DNA of 64,000 nt, taken from assembly GCF_014490035.1 (NCBI RefSeq), contig NZ_CP061008.1:6448001-6512000 (forward strand), written 5' to 3'. Below are positions 8,027 through 15,933 of the stretch, one piece after another. Within the stretch, counting starts at the first letter, position 1; every line of letters starts with the position of its first letter. Origin of the DNA: Achromobacter xylosoxidans (GTDB lineage Bacteria; Pseudomonadota; Gammaproteobacteria; Burkholderiales; Burkholderiaceae_B). The notes under the pieces are model-generated. The model did not search any database. It had not been told where the DNA came from and saw nothing but the letters and a program-made list of their open reading frames with translations. Made by a program: the position numbers and the translations under genes.

Positions 8027-9361
8027 ATGAAGCGTCTTAACCTGAAGTTGGCGGCAGCTTTGATGGCCGCAGCCGGCGCCGCAGGCGCCGTGGCCACGCC
8101 GGCAATGGCGGCGGAAGAGCAGTTCGTTCCGTTGCTGGTGTATCGCACCGGGTCCTTCGCGCCCCTGGGCATTCCCTGGGCCGACGGCAAGCTGGACTAC
8201 CTGAAGCTGGTCAACGAACGCGATGGCGGCGTCAACGGCGTCAAGATCACGTACGAAGAGTGCGAAACCGCCTACGCCACCGACCGCGGCGTGGAATGCT
8301 ACGAGCGCCTGAAGGGCAAGGGAACCGGCGCATCGGGCTTCGACACCCAGTCCACCGGCATCACCTTCGCCGTCAGCGACAAGGCCATGGTCGACAAGGT
8401 GCCGGTCGAAACGATGGGCTACGGCCTGTCGCAGTCGGTCGACGGCAGCGTGTTCGAGTGGAACTTCCCGCTGCTGGGCACCTACTGGACCGCGGCCGAC
8501 GTGATGATCCAGGACATCGCCAAGAAAGAAGGCGGCATGGACAAGCTCAAGGGCAAGAAGATCGCCCTGGTCTACCACGACTCGCCGTACGGCAAGGAGC
8601 CGATCCCCCTGTTGCAGAAGCGCGCGGCCAAGGAAGGCTTCGAGCTGGTGCTCTATCCCGTGACCGCCCCCGGCGTGGAACAGAAGTCCACCTGGCTGCA
8701 GATCCGCCAGGCGCGCCCCAACTACGTGCTGCTGTGGAGCGCCGGCATCATGACGCCGACCGCCATCCGCGAAGCCCAGGCCAGCGGCTATCCGCGCGAC
8801 AAGATGTACGCCATCTGGTGGGCCGGCTCTGAAGGCGACGTGAAGGACCTGGGCGATGTCGCCAAGGGCTACAACGCCATCACCATCCACAACAGCGGCG
8901 CCGAACACGACAAGGTCTACGACGACCTGAAGAAGTTCGTCTACGACAAGGGCCAGGGTTCGGACAAGACCGGCAAGACCACGCTGGGCACCATCGCCCA
9001 TACCCGCGGCATGATGATCTCGATGCTGCAGGTGGAAGCGATCCGCACCGCGCAGGAAAAGTTCGGCAAGGGCAAGGCGCTGACGCCGGACCAGGTGCGC
9101 TGGGGCTTCGAGAACCTGGACCTGACGCAGGAGAAGCTGGACAAGCTGGGCTTCGGCCAGATCATGCGTCCGGTCAAGACCTCTTGCAGCAACCACAAGG
9201 GCGACGACTGGGCCCGCATCGTGCAGTGGGACGGCGCGAAGTTCAAGGTCGCCTCCGACTGGTACCAGGCCGACAAGACCATCCTGGACCCGATGGTCAA
9301 GGAAAGCGCAGCGAAGTACGCGAAAGAAAAGAACATCACGCCCCGCACTTGCGAGAACTGA
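8027..9361 (+). CDS. periplasmic substrate-binding protein, Leu/Ile/Val-binding type
   Basis: A 444-residue Leu/Ile/Val-binding-family receptor that should deliver the ligand to the LivH/LivM pair. The signal peptide is MKRLNLKLAAALMAAAGA with likely cleavage after PAMA, leaving EEQFVPLLVYRTG at the mature start. Two ATGs are close. I chose 8027 because AGGAGG at 8012-8017 is nine bases upstream, whereas it lies only three bases before the ATG at 8021. The protein is longer than E. coli LivK (about 370). It has two cysteines in YEECETAYATDRGVECYERL, which may form a disulfide. Its place among two CoA-ligase genes argues for an organic or aromatic acid rather than an amino acid. Confidence 0.9.
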   Translation: MKRLNLKLAAALMAAAGAAGAVATPAMAAEEQFVPLLVYRTGSFAPLGIPWADGKLDYLKLVNERDGGVNGVKITYEECETAYATDRGVECYERLKGKGTGASGFDTQSTGITFAVSDKAMVDKVPVETMGYGLSQSVDGSVFEWNFPLLGTYWTAADVMIQDIAKKEGGMDKLKGKKIALVYHDSPYGKEPIPLLQKRAAKEGFELVLYPVTAPGVEQKSTWLQIRQARPNYVLLWSAGIMTPTAIREAQASGYPRDKMYAIWWAGSEGDVKDLGDVAKGYNAITIHNSGAEHDKVYDDLKKFVYDKGQGSDKTGKTTLGTIAHTRGMMISMLQVEAIRTAQEKFGKGKALTPDQVRWGFENLDLTQEKLDKLGFGQIMRPVKTSCSNHKGDDWARIVQWDGAKFKVASDWYQADKTILDPMVKESAAKYAKEKNITPRTCEN

Positions 9362-9421
9362 TGTGAACCGGCCGCCGGTCCTGCATAAGGGGCCGGCGGC
9401 CACCAAGCCGCAGGAACAGCC

Positions 9422-10264
9422 ATGACCGCTGCAACGACTTCCGCAGTACCCGCAGACACCCCCAAGGTGCTGCTCGACGTGAACGGCATCGAGGTGATCT
9501 ACAACCACGTGATCCTGGTGCTCAAGGGCGTTTCCCTGCAAGTGCCGGAAGGCAAGATCGTGGCCTTGCTGGGCGCCAACGGCGCGGGCAAGACCACCAC
9601 GTTGCGCGCCATCTCAAACTTGCTCAAGGGCGAGCGCGGCGACGTCACCAAGGGCCACATCCAATACCGCGACCAGCGCATCGAGAAGCTGTCGCCGGCG
9701 GAATTGGTCAAGCGCGGTGTGGTGCAGGTGATGGAGGGCCGGCATTGTTTTGCCCACCTGACCATCGAGGAAAATCTGCTGACCGGCGCCTACACGCGCA
9801 GCATGAGCCGCGCCGACACCGCGGCGGCGCTGGACCGCGTCTACCAGTATTTTCCGCGCCTGAAGCAGCGCCGCGCCAGCCAATCCGGCTACACCTCGGG
9901 CGGCGAACAGCAGATGACCGCGATCGGCCGCGCACTGATGGCCAACCCGAACATGATCTTGCTGGACGAGCCCTCCATGGGCCTGGCGCCGCAGATCGTC
10001 GAGGAAATCTTCGAGATCGTGCGCGACCTGAACCAGCGCGAGCGTGTCAGCTTTTTGCTCGCCGAGCAGAACACCAACATTGCGCTGCGCTACGCCGACT
10101 ACGGCTACATCCTGGAAAACGGTCGCGTGATGATGGACGGCGCGGCGGCCGACCTGGCCCAGAACGAGGACGTGAAGGAGTTCTATCTGGGCATCTCCAG
10201 CGGCGAACGCAAGAGTTTCCGCGACAACAAGTTCTACCGCCGGCGCAAGCGCTGGCTGGCGTGA
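9422..10264 (+). CDS. branched-chain amino acid type ABC transporter ATP-binding protein (LivF-like)
   Basis: A 280-residue ATPase with Walker A GANGAGKTT, signature YTSGGEQQMTAIGRAL, Walker B MILLDEPSMGL and the switch region LLAEQNTNIAL. It has about 35 extra C-terminal residues (GERKSFRDNKFYRRRKRW) after the usual LivF end EFYLG, a basic tail seen in this acyl-CoA-ligase-linked subgroup. It is the second ATPase of the transporter and lies 60 bases after the binding-protein gene. Confidence 0.92.
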   Translation: MTAATTSAVPADTPKVLLDVNGIEVIYNHVILVLKGVSLQVPEGKIVALLGANGAGKTTTLRAISNLLKGERGDVTKGHIQYRDQRIEKLSPAELVKRGVVQVMEGRHCFAHLTIEENLLTGAYTRSMSRADTAAALDRVYQYFPRLKQRRASQSGYTSGGEQQMTAIGRALMANPNMILLDEPSMGLAPQIVEEIFEIVRDLNQRERVSFLLAEQNTNIALRYADYGYILENGRVMMDGAAADLAQNEDVKEFYLGISSGERKSFRDNKFYRRRKRWLA

Positions 10265-10292
10265 TCCCTGGCATACGAGAGGGTGTGATCCC

Positions 10293-11561
10293 ATGTCCCA
10301 GTTTTTTGATGTTCTCGAAACCAGAGCGCCCGAGCAACGCGAGCGCGAGCTGATGGCCGCCCTGCCCGGCGCGATCGCGCGGGCCATTGCGCGCGCGCCC
10401 GCCATCGCCGAGCAGCTGCGCGGCATCGACCCCGCCGCCATCACGTCGCGCGCGGCCCTCGCGGGCCTGCCGGTGCTGCGCAAGCACGAACTGCTGGAAC
10501 GCCAGCAGCACAGCCGCGCCGACGCGGCCGCGCCTGCCGGACCGCAGAAAGCCTTCGGCGGCTTCTCCGCCATCGGCTGGGGCGAGGCGATGCGGGTGTT
10601 CGCGTCCCCCGGTCCCATCTACGAGCCGGAAAGCGCGCGCAGCGATTACTGGCGTTTCGCCCGGGCCCTGCACGCCGCGGGATTCCGCGCCGGCGAGCTG
10701 GCCTACAACTGCTTTTCGTATCACTTCACCCCCGCCGGCTCCATGATGGAAACCGCGGCGCATGCCGTCGGCTGCACCGTGTTTCCCGGCGGCACCGGCC
10801 AGACAGAACAGCAAGTGCGCGCGATCCAGGACCTGGCGCCCACCGGCTATACCGGCACGCCCAGCTTCCTCAAGATCATCCTTGAAAAAGCCGACGAGCT
10901 GGGCGTGAAGCTGGATTCGCTGCGCCGCGCGCTGGTGTCCGGCGAAGCCTTTCCGCCGTCGCTGCGCGACTGGCTGGCCGCGCGTGGCATCGACGGCTAC
11001 CAGGCCTACGGCAGTGCCGACCTGGGCATGGTCGCGTTTGAAACCCCGGCCCGTGAAGGCCTGGTTCTGGGCGAGGACATCATTGTCGAAATCGTGCGCC
11101 CCGGCACCGGCGAACCCGTGCCGGACGGCGAAGTCGGCGAGGTCGTGGTCACCACCTTGAATCCGGACTATCCGCTGGTGCGCTTCGGCACCGGCGACCT
11201 GTCCGCCGTCATGCCCGGTATTTCGCCCTGCGGGCGCACCAACACCCGCATCAAGGGCTGGATGGGGCGCGCGGACCAGACCACCAAGGTGCGCGGCATG
11301 TTCGTGCATCCGTCGCAGGTGGCCGACGTGGCGCGCCGCCATCCCGAGATCCTGCGCGCGCGGCTGGTGATCAGCGGCAGCACGGGGTCCGACCGCATGG
11401 TGCTCAAAGTGGAATCGCGGGTACGCAGCGAAGAGCTGGGCAAGCGCATCGCCGAATCGGTGCGCGACGTGACCAAGCTGCGCAGCGACGTGGAATGGGT
11501 GGATGCGGATGGCCTGCCGAACGACGGCAAGGTCATCGACGATATCCGCACCTACGAGTAA
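10293..11561 (+). CDS. PaaK-like adenylate-forming enzyme (phenylacetate-CoA ligase family)
   Basis: A 422-residue protein similar in layout to phenylacetate-CoA ligases: QAYGSADLGMVAFE (adenine site), RFGTGDLSAV (ATP-binding hinge) and a C-terminal domain with GRADQTTKVRGMFVHPSQV. The N-terminal phosphate loop, usually a TSGTTGKP-type sequence, is replaced by RVFASPGPIYEPE. Catalysis may therefore be altered, or the family may use a relaxed loop. It is the last gene of the synthetase/Liv operon. A second activating enzyme beside the one at 2986 suggests uptake and CoA-activation of related organic acids. Confidence 0.85.
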   Translation: MSQFFDVLETRAPEQRERELMAALPGAIARAIARAPAIAEQLRGIDPAAITSRAALAGLPVLRKHELLERQQHSRADAAAPAGPQKAFGGFSAIGWGEAMRVFASPGPIYEPESARSDYWRFARALHAAGFRAGELAYNCFSYHFTPAGSMMETAAHAVGCTVFPGGTGQTEQQVRAIQDLAPTGYTGTPSFLKIILEKADELGVKLDSLRRALVSGEAFPPSLRDWLAARGIDGYQAYGSADLGMVAFETPAREGLVLGEDIIVEIVRPGTGEPVPDGEVGEVVVTTLNPDYPLVRFGTGDLSAVMPGISPCGRTNTRIKGWMGRADQTTKVRGMFVHPSQVADVARRHPEILRARLVISGSTGSDRMVLKVESRVRSEELGKRIAESVRDVTKLRSDVEWVDADGLPNDGKVIDDIRTYE

Positions 11562-11580
11562 GCGACGCGGGCTCGCGGCC

Positions 11581-12405
11581 TCATGCGGCCGCGAGCAGCG
11601 CCAGCACGCCCTTCACCAGCATCGCCACGGCCACCAGGCCCGCGAACAGCGCAAAGCTCTGCTGCAGGCGGCGCGGGGGAAACCGGTCGGCCACCTTGCG
11701 CCCGCCCAGCATGCCCAGCACCGCCGCCGCCGTGAAAGGCGCGGCGATACGCCAGTCCAGATGCCCGCCCGCCGCCGCGGCCACGACGCCACTGGCGGAC
11801 ACCAGCGCGATCACGGCCAGCGACGTGCCGACGATGGCCTGCATGGTCAGGTCGGTAGCGCGCCGCAGCGCGGGCACGATGACGAAGCCGCCCCCCACGC
11901 CCAAGAGGCCGGACAGGAATCCCGCGATCAGCCCCGCACCCGTCAAGGCGCGCGCGCAGGGCGCGGTCCAGCGCAGCCGGCCGGTGCTGGCGTTGAGCTG
12001 GCAGGGCGGCGTGCGCGGCGCGGCCTGCGCCGCCGGCTTGTTGCCTTGGTTCCACATGCGCCAAGCCACCATGCCCAGCACGCCGGCGAAGATGATGGCC
12101 AGCGGCGCATTGGGCAAACGCCGCGCCGCCCACAGACCCAGCGGCGACACCAGGATGCCGGTAACGGCCATGAAGCCCGCCGCGCGATAGCGCACCTGCC
12201 CTTTGCGCAGGCCAAGCACCGCGCCCAGGGCGGCCGACAGCCCCACCGCCAACAGGGCGATGGGCGCGGCCTGCGACACCTGCAAGTGCAGGCCGAAGAC
12301 CAGCAGAGGCACCGCCATGATGGCGCCGCCCGCGCCGGTCAGCCCGAGTATCAGGCCCACGCACGCCCCCAGCGCCGCGCTGGCGGCCAACACCGTATCG
12401 ATCAT
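11581..12405 (-). CDS. TauE/SafE-family sulfite/sulfonate exporter
   Basis: A 274-residue membrane protein with two repeated halves, each beginning with a glycine-rich hydrophobic block (LILGLTGAGGAIMAVPLLVFG and IAGFLSGLLGVGGGFVIVPAL). That is the hallmark of TauE/SafE anion exporters. It starts eight bases after the sulfide:quinone oxidoreductase stop, so it is the last gene of the sulfur operon. Export of sulfite or thiosulfate made during sulfide oxidation is the likely job, by context. Confidence 0.88.
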   Translation of the reverse strand: MIDTVLAASAALGACVGLILGLTGAGGAIMAVPLLVFGLHLQVSQAAPIALLAVGLSAALGAVLGLRKGQVRYRAAGFMAVTGILVSPLGLWAARRLPNAPLAIIFAGVLGMVAWRMWNQGNKPAAQAAPRTPPCQLNASTGRLRWTAPCARALTGAGLIAGFLSGLLGVGGGFVIVPALRRATDLTMQAIVGTSLAVIALVSASGVVAAAAGGHLDWRIAAPFTAAAVLGMLGGRKVADRFPPRRLQQSFALFAGLVAVAMLVKGVLALLAAA

Positions 12406-12413
12406 GGAGACGC

Positions 12414-13649
12414 TCAGTTACCCAGCGGGCGGGCCAGCCATTCGCGGCCCTTGAGCATGCCGTTCCAGTAGATCCAGGGCAGCATCGTGGCCTTGAGGAA
12501 CCAGGCGCTCTTGCGCGGCACGGTCGGGTCCAGCGGGAAGGTGGGCAGCAGCTTACCGCCGTAGCCGAACTCGGCCAGCACGATGCGGCCGCGCTCCACC
12601 GTCAGCGGGCAGGAGCCGTAGCCGTCGTACTTGACCGGCATGGCGTAGCCCTCGCGCAGCGCCAGCAAGTTTTCGGCCACCGTGACGATCTGCTTGCGCG
12701 CGGCCGCGGCGGTCTTGGCATTGCTGGTGCAGATGCCGTCACCCAGTCCGAATACGTTGCCGTGGCGCACGTGCAGCAGCGTGGACGGATCCACTTCGCA
12801 CCAGCCGGCGGCGTCAGCCAGCGGGCTGTTCTTCAGGAAGTCATGCGGCACCTGCGGCGGCACCGCGTGCAGCATGTCGAAGGACTTTTCCACGCGCGTC
12901 ACCGCGCCGTCGGCGTCCTTGAGATCGAACCAGGCCTTGCGTGCCGCGCCGTCCACCGCCACCAGCGCCGAGTTGAAGGCCAGCGCGATGCCGTAGCTTT
13001 CGACATAGCGCATCAGCGGCGGAACAAACGTGGGGACGCCGAACAGCGCCGCGCCCGCCAGGTCGAACTCCACGTCGATGCGGTCCAGCACGCCGGTGCG
13101 CTTCCAGTGGTCGCAGGCCAGGTACATGGCCTTTTGCGGCGCGCCGGCGCATTTGATGGGCATGGCCGGCTGCGTGAACAGCGCCTGCCCGCCCTTCAAC
13201 CCGCGCACCAGTTCCCAGGTATAGGGCGCCAGGTCGTAGCGGTAGTTGGAACTGACGCCATTCTTGCCCAGCGTGTCGGTCAGGCCCTCGATCTTGTCCC
13301 AGGCCAGGCGCAGGCCGGGGCAGACGATCAGCTGCTGGTAGCTCACCGCCCGGCCGTCGGACAGCAGCACGCGGTTGGCCTCGGGTTCGAAGCCAGCCGC
13401 GGCCGCCTGCAGCCAGGTGGCGCGCCTGGGCATGACTTCGCGGGTCGGGCGCACGGTCTTGGCGACGTCGAAGGCGCCTCCGCCCACCAGCGTCCAGGCC
13501 GGCTGGTAGTAGTGCTTGTCGCTGGGTTCGATCACGCCGATGCGCAGGTCCGGGCGGCGGCGCAGCAGGCTGGCGGTGACGCCTATGCCCGCCGATCCGC
13601 CGCCCACCACCACCACATCGAAATCGCGCTGCGCCTCTGCTATCGGCAT
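12414..13649 (-). CDS. sulfide:quinone oxidoreductase (SQR-like flavoprotein)
   Basis: A 411-residue FAD enzyme that oxidises sulfide at the membrane and passes electrons to quinone. The FAD-binding motif VVVVGGGSAGIGV lies at about 12-25. HYYQPAWTLVGGG near 46-58 and PIKCAGAPQK (Cys167) are signatures of the eukaryote-like SQR type. A second redox cysteine is in GLGDGICTSNAKTAAAA. AAGGAG precedes the start. The C-terminus is amphipathic (LPWIYWNGML), as expected for monotopic membrane attachment. It lies in an operon with YeeE-type proteins and a persulfide sensor. Confidence 0.9.
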   Translation of the reverse strand: MPIAEAQRDFDVVVVGGGSAGIGVTASLLRRRPDLRIGVIEPSDKHYYQPAWTLVGGGAFDVAKTVRPTREVMPRRATWLQAAAAGFEPEANRVLLSDGRAVSYQQLIVCPGLRLAWDKIEGLTDTLGKNGVSSNYRYDLAPYTWELVRGLKGGQALFTQPAMPIKCAGAPQKAMYLACDHWKRTGVLDRIDVEFDLAGAALFGVPTFVPPLMRYVESYGIALAFNSALVAVDGAARKAWFDLKDADGAVTRVEKSFDMLHAVPPQVPHDFLKNSPLADAAGWCEVDPSTLLHVRHGNVFGLGDGICTSNAKTAAAARKQIVTVAENLLALREGYAMPVKYDGYGSCPLTVERGRIVLAEFGYGGKLLPTFPLDPTVPRKSAWFLKATMLPWIYWNGMLKGREWLARPLGN

Positions 13650-13667
13650 GCTTGTCTCCTTGCCGGT

Positions 13668-14087
13668 CTACCGGCTTTTGAATTTTTCCAGGACTGAAAA
13701 TATTGCCATGCCGGCAACCATGGCGGCCACGAAGATCAGGGCCTCGGACACGCCGGCGGATGCCGCCACCAGCGCCGGCCCCGGGCAGAAGCCGGCCAGC
13801 CCCCAGCCCGCGCCAAACGCCAGGCTGCCCGCGGCCAGGCGCAGGTCCACGCGCGTGGCCGTGGGCCAGCGCAGGGGTTCGCCCGACAGGCTGGCGCGGC
13901 GGCGGCGCAGGAAAGCGAAGCCCACCGCCGTGACCAGCACGCCGCCGCCCATGACGAAGGCCAGCGACGGGTCCCAGGCGCCGCCGATATCCAGAAAGCC
14001 CAGCACCTTGGCCGGGTTGGCCATGCCGGAAATGATCAGGCCCAGCCCGAATACCAGGCCTGACGCGAAAGCGATCAGCGCAACCAT
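13668..14087 (-). CDS. YeeE/YedE-family (DUF6691) membrane protein, second half-protein
   Basis: A 139-residue protein with about four membrane segments, beginning LIAFASGLVFGLGLIISGMANP. GxGxxxSGMxNP is the family motif and GFCPGPALVA is the second conserved loop, carrying a cysteine. I placed the start at 14087: it lies one base after the upstream gene's stop, with GGAGG inside that gene. The two neighbouring half-size YeeE proteins probably act together as one transporter for thiosulfate or another sulfur species. This pairing is common next to sulfide oxidation genes. Confidence 0.85.
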   Translation of the reverse strand: MVALIAFASGLVFGLGLIISGMANPAKVLGFLDIGGAWDPSLAFVMGGGVLVTAVGFAFLRRRRASLSGEPLRWPTATRVDLRLAAGSLAFGAGWGLAGFCPGPALVAASAGVSEALIFVAAMVAGMAIFSVLEKFKSR

Positions 14088-14088
14088 G

Positions 14089-14520
14089 TCAGAGTCCTCC
14101 CAGATGGCGCGTGGCATAGACCACGACAAAGCCGGCAGCCATGAACAGGGCGGTGGCGGTCAGCGAGCGGCGCGATCCGCGCGACACGCCGCAGACCCCA
14201 TGGCCGCTGGTGCAGCCCGAGGCGTAACGGGTGCCGATGCCCACCAGCAGGCCCGCCACGATCAGGCGCGTCGTGCTGGCTTCGACCACGATGGGCGGCA
14301 AGGCGCTGCCCAGGCGGTACAGCCATGGCGCGGCGAACAGGCCGATCAGGAAGGCCACGCGCCACATGCCGCCGCGCTCGGGAGGCAGCAGCCCGCCCAG
14401 GATGCCGCTGATGCCGGCAATGCGGCCCGCACCCGCCATCAGCAGCACGGCCGCGGCGCCGATGAGCAAGCCGCCCGCGCCGGCGGATACAGGAGTGAAG
14501 GAGGTCCAGGCAATGCTCAT
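14089..14520 (-). CDS. YeeE/YedE-family membrane protein, first half-protein
   Basis: A 143-residue protein with about four to five membrane segments. Its family motif RYASGCTSGHGVCGVSRGS carries two conserved cysteines thought to handle the sulfur substrate. The start ATG at 14520 overlaps the end of the ArsR-type regulator gene by four bases. A longer frame to 14754 is a shadow of that regulator. It is translationally coupled to the next YeeE half at 14087. Confidence 0.87.
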   Translation of the reverse strand: MSIAWTSFTPVSAGAGGLLIGAAAVLLMAGAGRIAGISGILGGLLPPERGGMWRVAFLIGLFAAPWLYRLGSALPPIVVEASTTRLIVAGLLVGIGTRYASGCTSGHGVCGVSRGSRRSLTATALFMAAGFVVVYATRHLGGL

Positions 14521-14861
14521 TTCAGTGACTCCAGTGACTCCATGGTCCGGCCGCAGTACAAACTGGATAAGGTCTTCATCACCTGGCTGACCTCGAAGCT
14601 GGCCATCTGGTAATAGACGTACTTGCCCTCGCGCCGGGTCGCGACCAGCCCTTCGTCGCGCAGTACGCCCAGCTGCTGGGACAAGGTGGGCTGGCGGATG
14701 CCGGTCAGCGATTCGAGCTCGCTCACATTGCGCTCGTTCTGGACCAGTTGGCACAGCAGCAGCAGGCGGTCTTCATTGGCCAGCGCCTTGAGCAAGGCGC
14801 AAGCTTGGGAGGCGGATTCGCGCAGGGCGGCGGCTTCGCACTCGGTCAGGACATGATTCAT
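14517..14861 (-). CDS. bigR: ArsR-family persulfide-sensing repressor (BigR/SqrR type)
   Basis: A 114-residue winged-helix repressor (helix-turn-helix near 45-72, SELESLTGIRQPTLSQQLGVL). Cys37 (LLLLCQLV) and Cys103 (LYCGR) are 66 residues apart, the same spacing as the redox pair of BigR. Those cysteines join through sulfur when persulfides rise and release DNA. Two further cysteines (8, 21) are extra. It starts the leftward sulfide operon and is divergent from the persulfide dioxygenase-like gene, so it probably controls both. A 14-bp palindrome touches its start codon. Confidence 0.9.
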   Translation of the reverse strand: MNHVLTECEAAALRESASQACALLKALANEDRLLLLCQLVQNERNVSELESLTGIRQPTLSQQLGVLRDEGLVATRREGKYVYYQMASFEVSQVMKTLSSLYCGRTMESLESLK

Positions 14862-14916
14862 TTGATGCGCATCAATCTGCTGGGTAGGATTTGATCATTA
14901 TATTGACTAATATAAT
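14862..14916. promoter_or_regulatory. candidate BigR operator region between divergent sulfur genes
   Basis: Two perfect palindromes lie in the 69-bp to 123-bp gap (depending on the start of the downstream gene). ttgatgcgcatcaa at 14862-14875 directly abuts the bigR start codon. attatatt-gact-aatataat lies at 14897-14916. AT-rich repeats (aatatt) continue to about 14930. BigR-type repressors are known to bind AT-rich palindromes, so the second is the stronger candidate. The first would affect bigR itself. Confidence 0.6.
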
Positions 14917-14984
14917 ATTCAACAATATTATTGAAATACATATATTGTTTCCTGATGCAGCCACTCGCTGCGACGCGAGCGTCC

Positions 14985-15848
14985 ATGTCTCCCCAGATCC
15001 AGGCCTTCTTCGACACCGTCACCGCCACCGTCACCTATGTGGTGCATGAGCCCGCGCCAGGCGGCGCCTGCGCCATCATCGACTCGGTGCTCGACTACGA
15101 TCCCAAGTCCGGCCGCAGCAGCACCGCCAGCGCCGACCGCGTGGCCGACTACGTGCGCCAGCACGGCCTGAAGACGGAATGGCTGCTGGAAACCCATGCC
15201 CATGCCGACCACCTGTCGGCCGCGCCCTACCTGCAGCGCCAGCTTGGCGGAGTCATCGCTATCGGCCAAAGCATCCAGACCGTGCAGGGCGTCTTCAAGA
15301 AGATCTTCAACCTGGAGCCGGAGTTCCAGCTGGACGGCTCGCAGTTCGGCCATCTGTTCAAGGACGGCGAGACCTTCCGCATCGGCGCGCTGACGGCGCA
15401 GGCCATCCACGTGCCCGGCCACACGCCGGCCGACATGGCCTATCTGATCGGCGATGCCGCCTTCGTCGGCGACACGCTGTTCATGCCGGACGTGGGCACG
15501 GCGCGCTGCGACTTCCCCGGCGGCGACGCCCATCAGCTCTACCGTTCCATCCAGCGCCTGCTGAGCCTGCCCGCCGAAACCCGGCTGTACATGTGCCACG
15601 ACTACCCGCCCGCCGGGCGCGAAGCCTCCTGGCAGACCACGGTGGCCGAACAGCGCCGCGCCAACATCCACGTGCGCGACGGCATAGGCGAAGACGCATT
15701 CGTGGACATGCGCACCCGGCGCGACGCCACGCTCTCCATGCCCACCCTCATCCTGCCCGCCATCCAGGTCAACATCCGCGCCGGCCACTTCCCGCCGGCC
15801 GAGGACAACGGCGTGCGCTACCTGAAGATCCCCGTCGACGCGCTCTGA
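14985..15848 (+). CDS. blh: MBL-fold hydrolase, ETHE1-like persulfide dioxygenase (Blh)
   Basis: A 287-residue metallo-beta-lactamase-fold protein. The metal motif THAHADH gives His71, His73, Asp75 and His76; later ligands are in HVPGHTPADM, FVGDTLF and MCHDYPP. The layout matches bacterial persulfide dioxygenases, which oxidise glutathione persulfide formed after SQR to sulfite. I chose the ATG at 14985 because homologues I know start with MSPxxQ..FFD. Starts at 14955 and 14931 are possible; none has a strong ribosome site. It is divergent from bigR. Confidence 0.87.
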   Translation: MSPQIQAFFDTVTATVTYVVHEPAPGGACAIIDSVLDYDPKSGRSSTASADRVADYVRQHGLKTEWLLETHAHADHLSAAPYLQRQLGGVIAIGQSIQTVQGVFKKIFNLEPEFQLDGSQFGHLFKDGETFRIGALTAQAIHVPGHTPADMAYLIGDAAFVGDTLFMPDVGTARCDFPGGDAHQLYRSIQRLLSLPAETRLYMCHDYPPAGREASWQTTVAEQRRANIHVRDGIGEDAFVDMRTRRDATLSMPTLILPAIQVNIRAGHFPPAEDNGVRYLKIPVDAL

Positions 15849-15933
15849 CCGCGCCGCGATCCGGGCTTGCGCGCCTGGGGCTTATCCCGCAAGATCGGCT
15901 GATCGCAGAATTGCCGATCAGACGGATCCCCCC

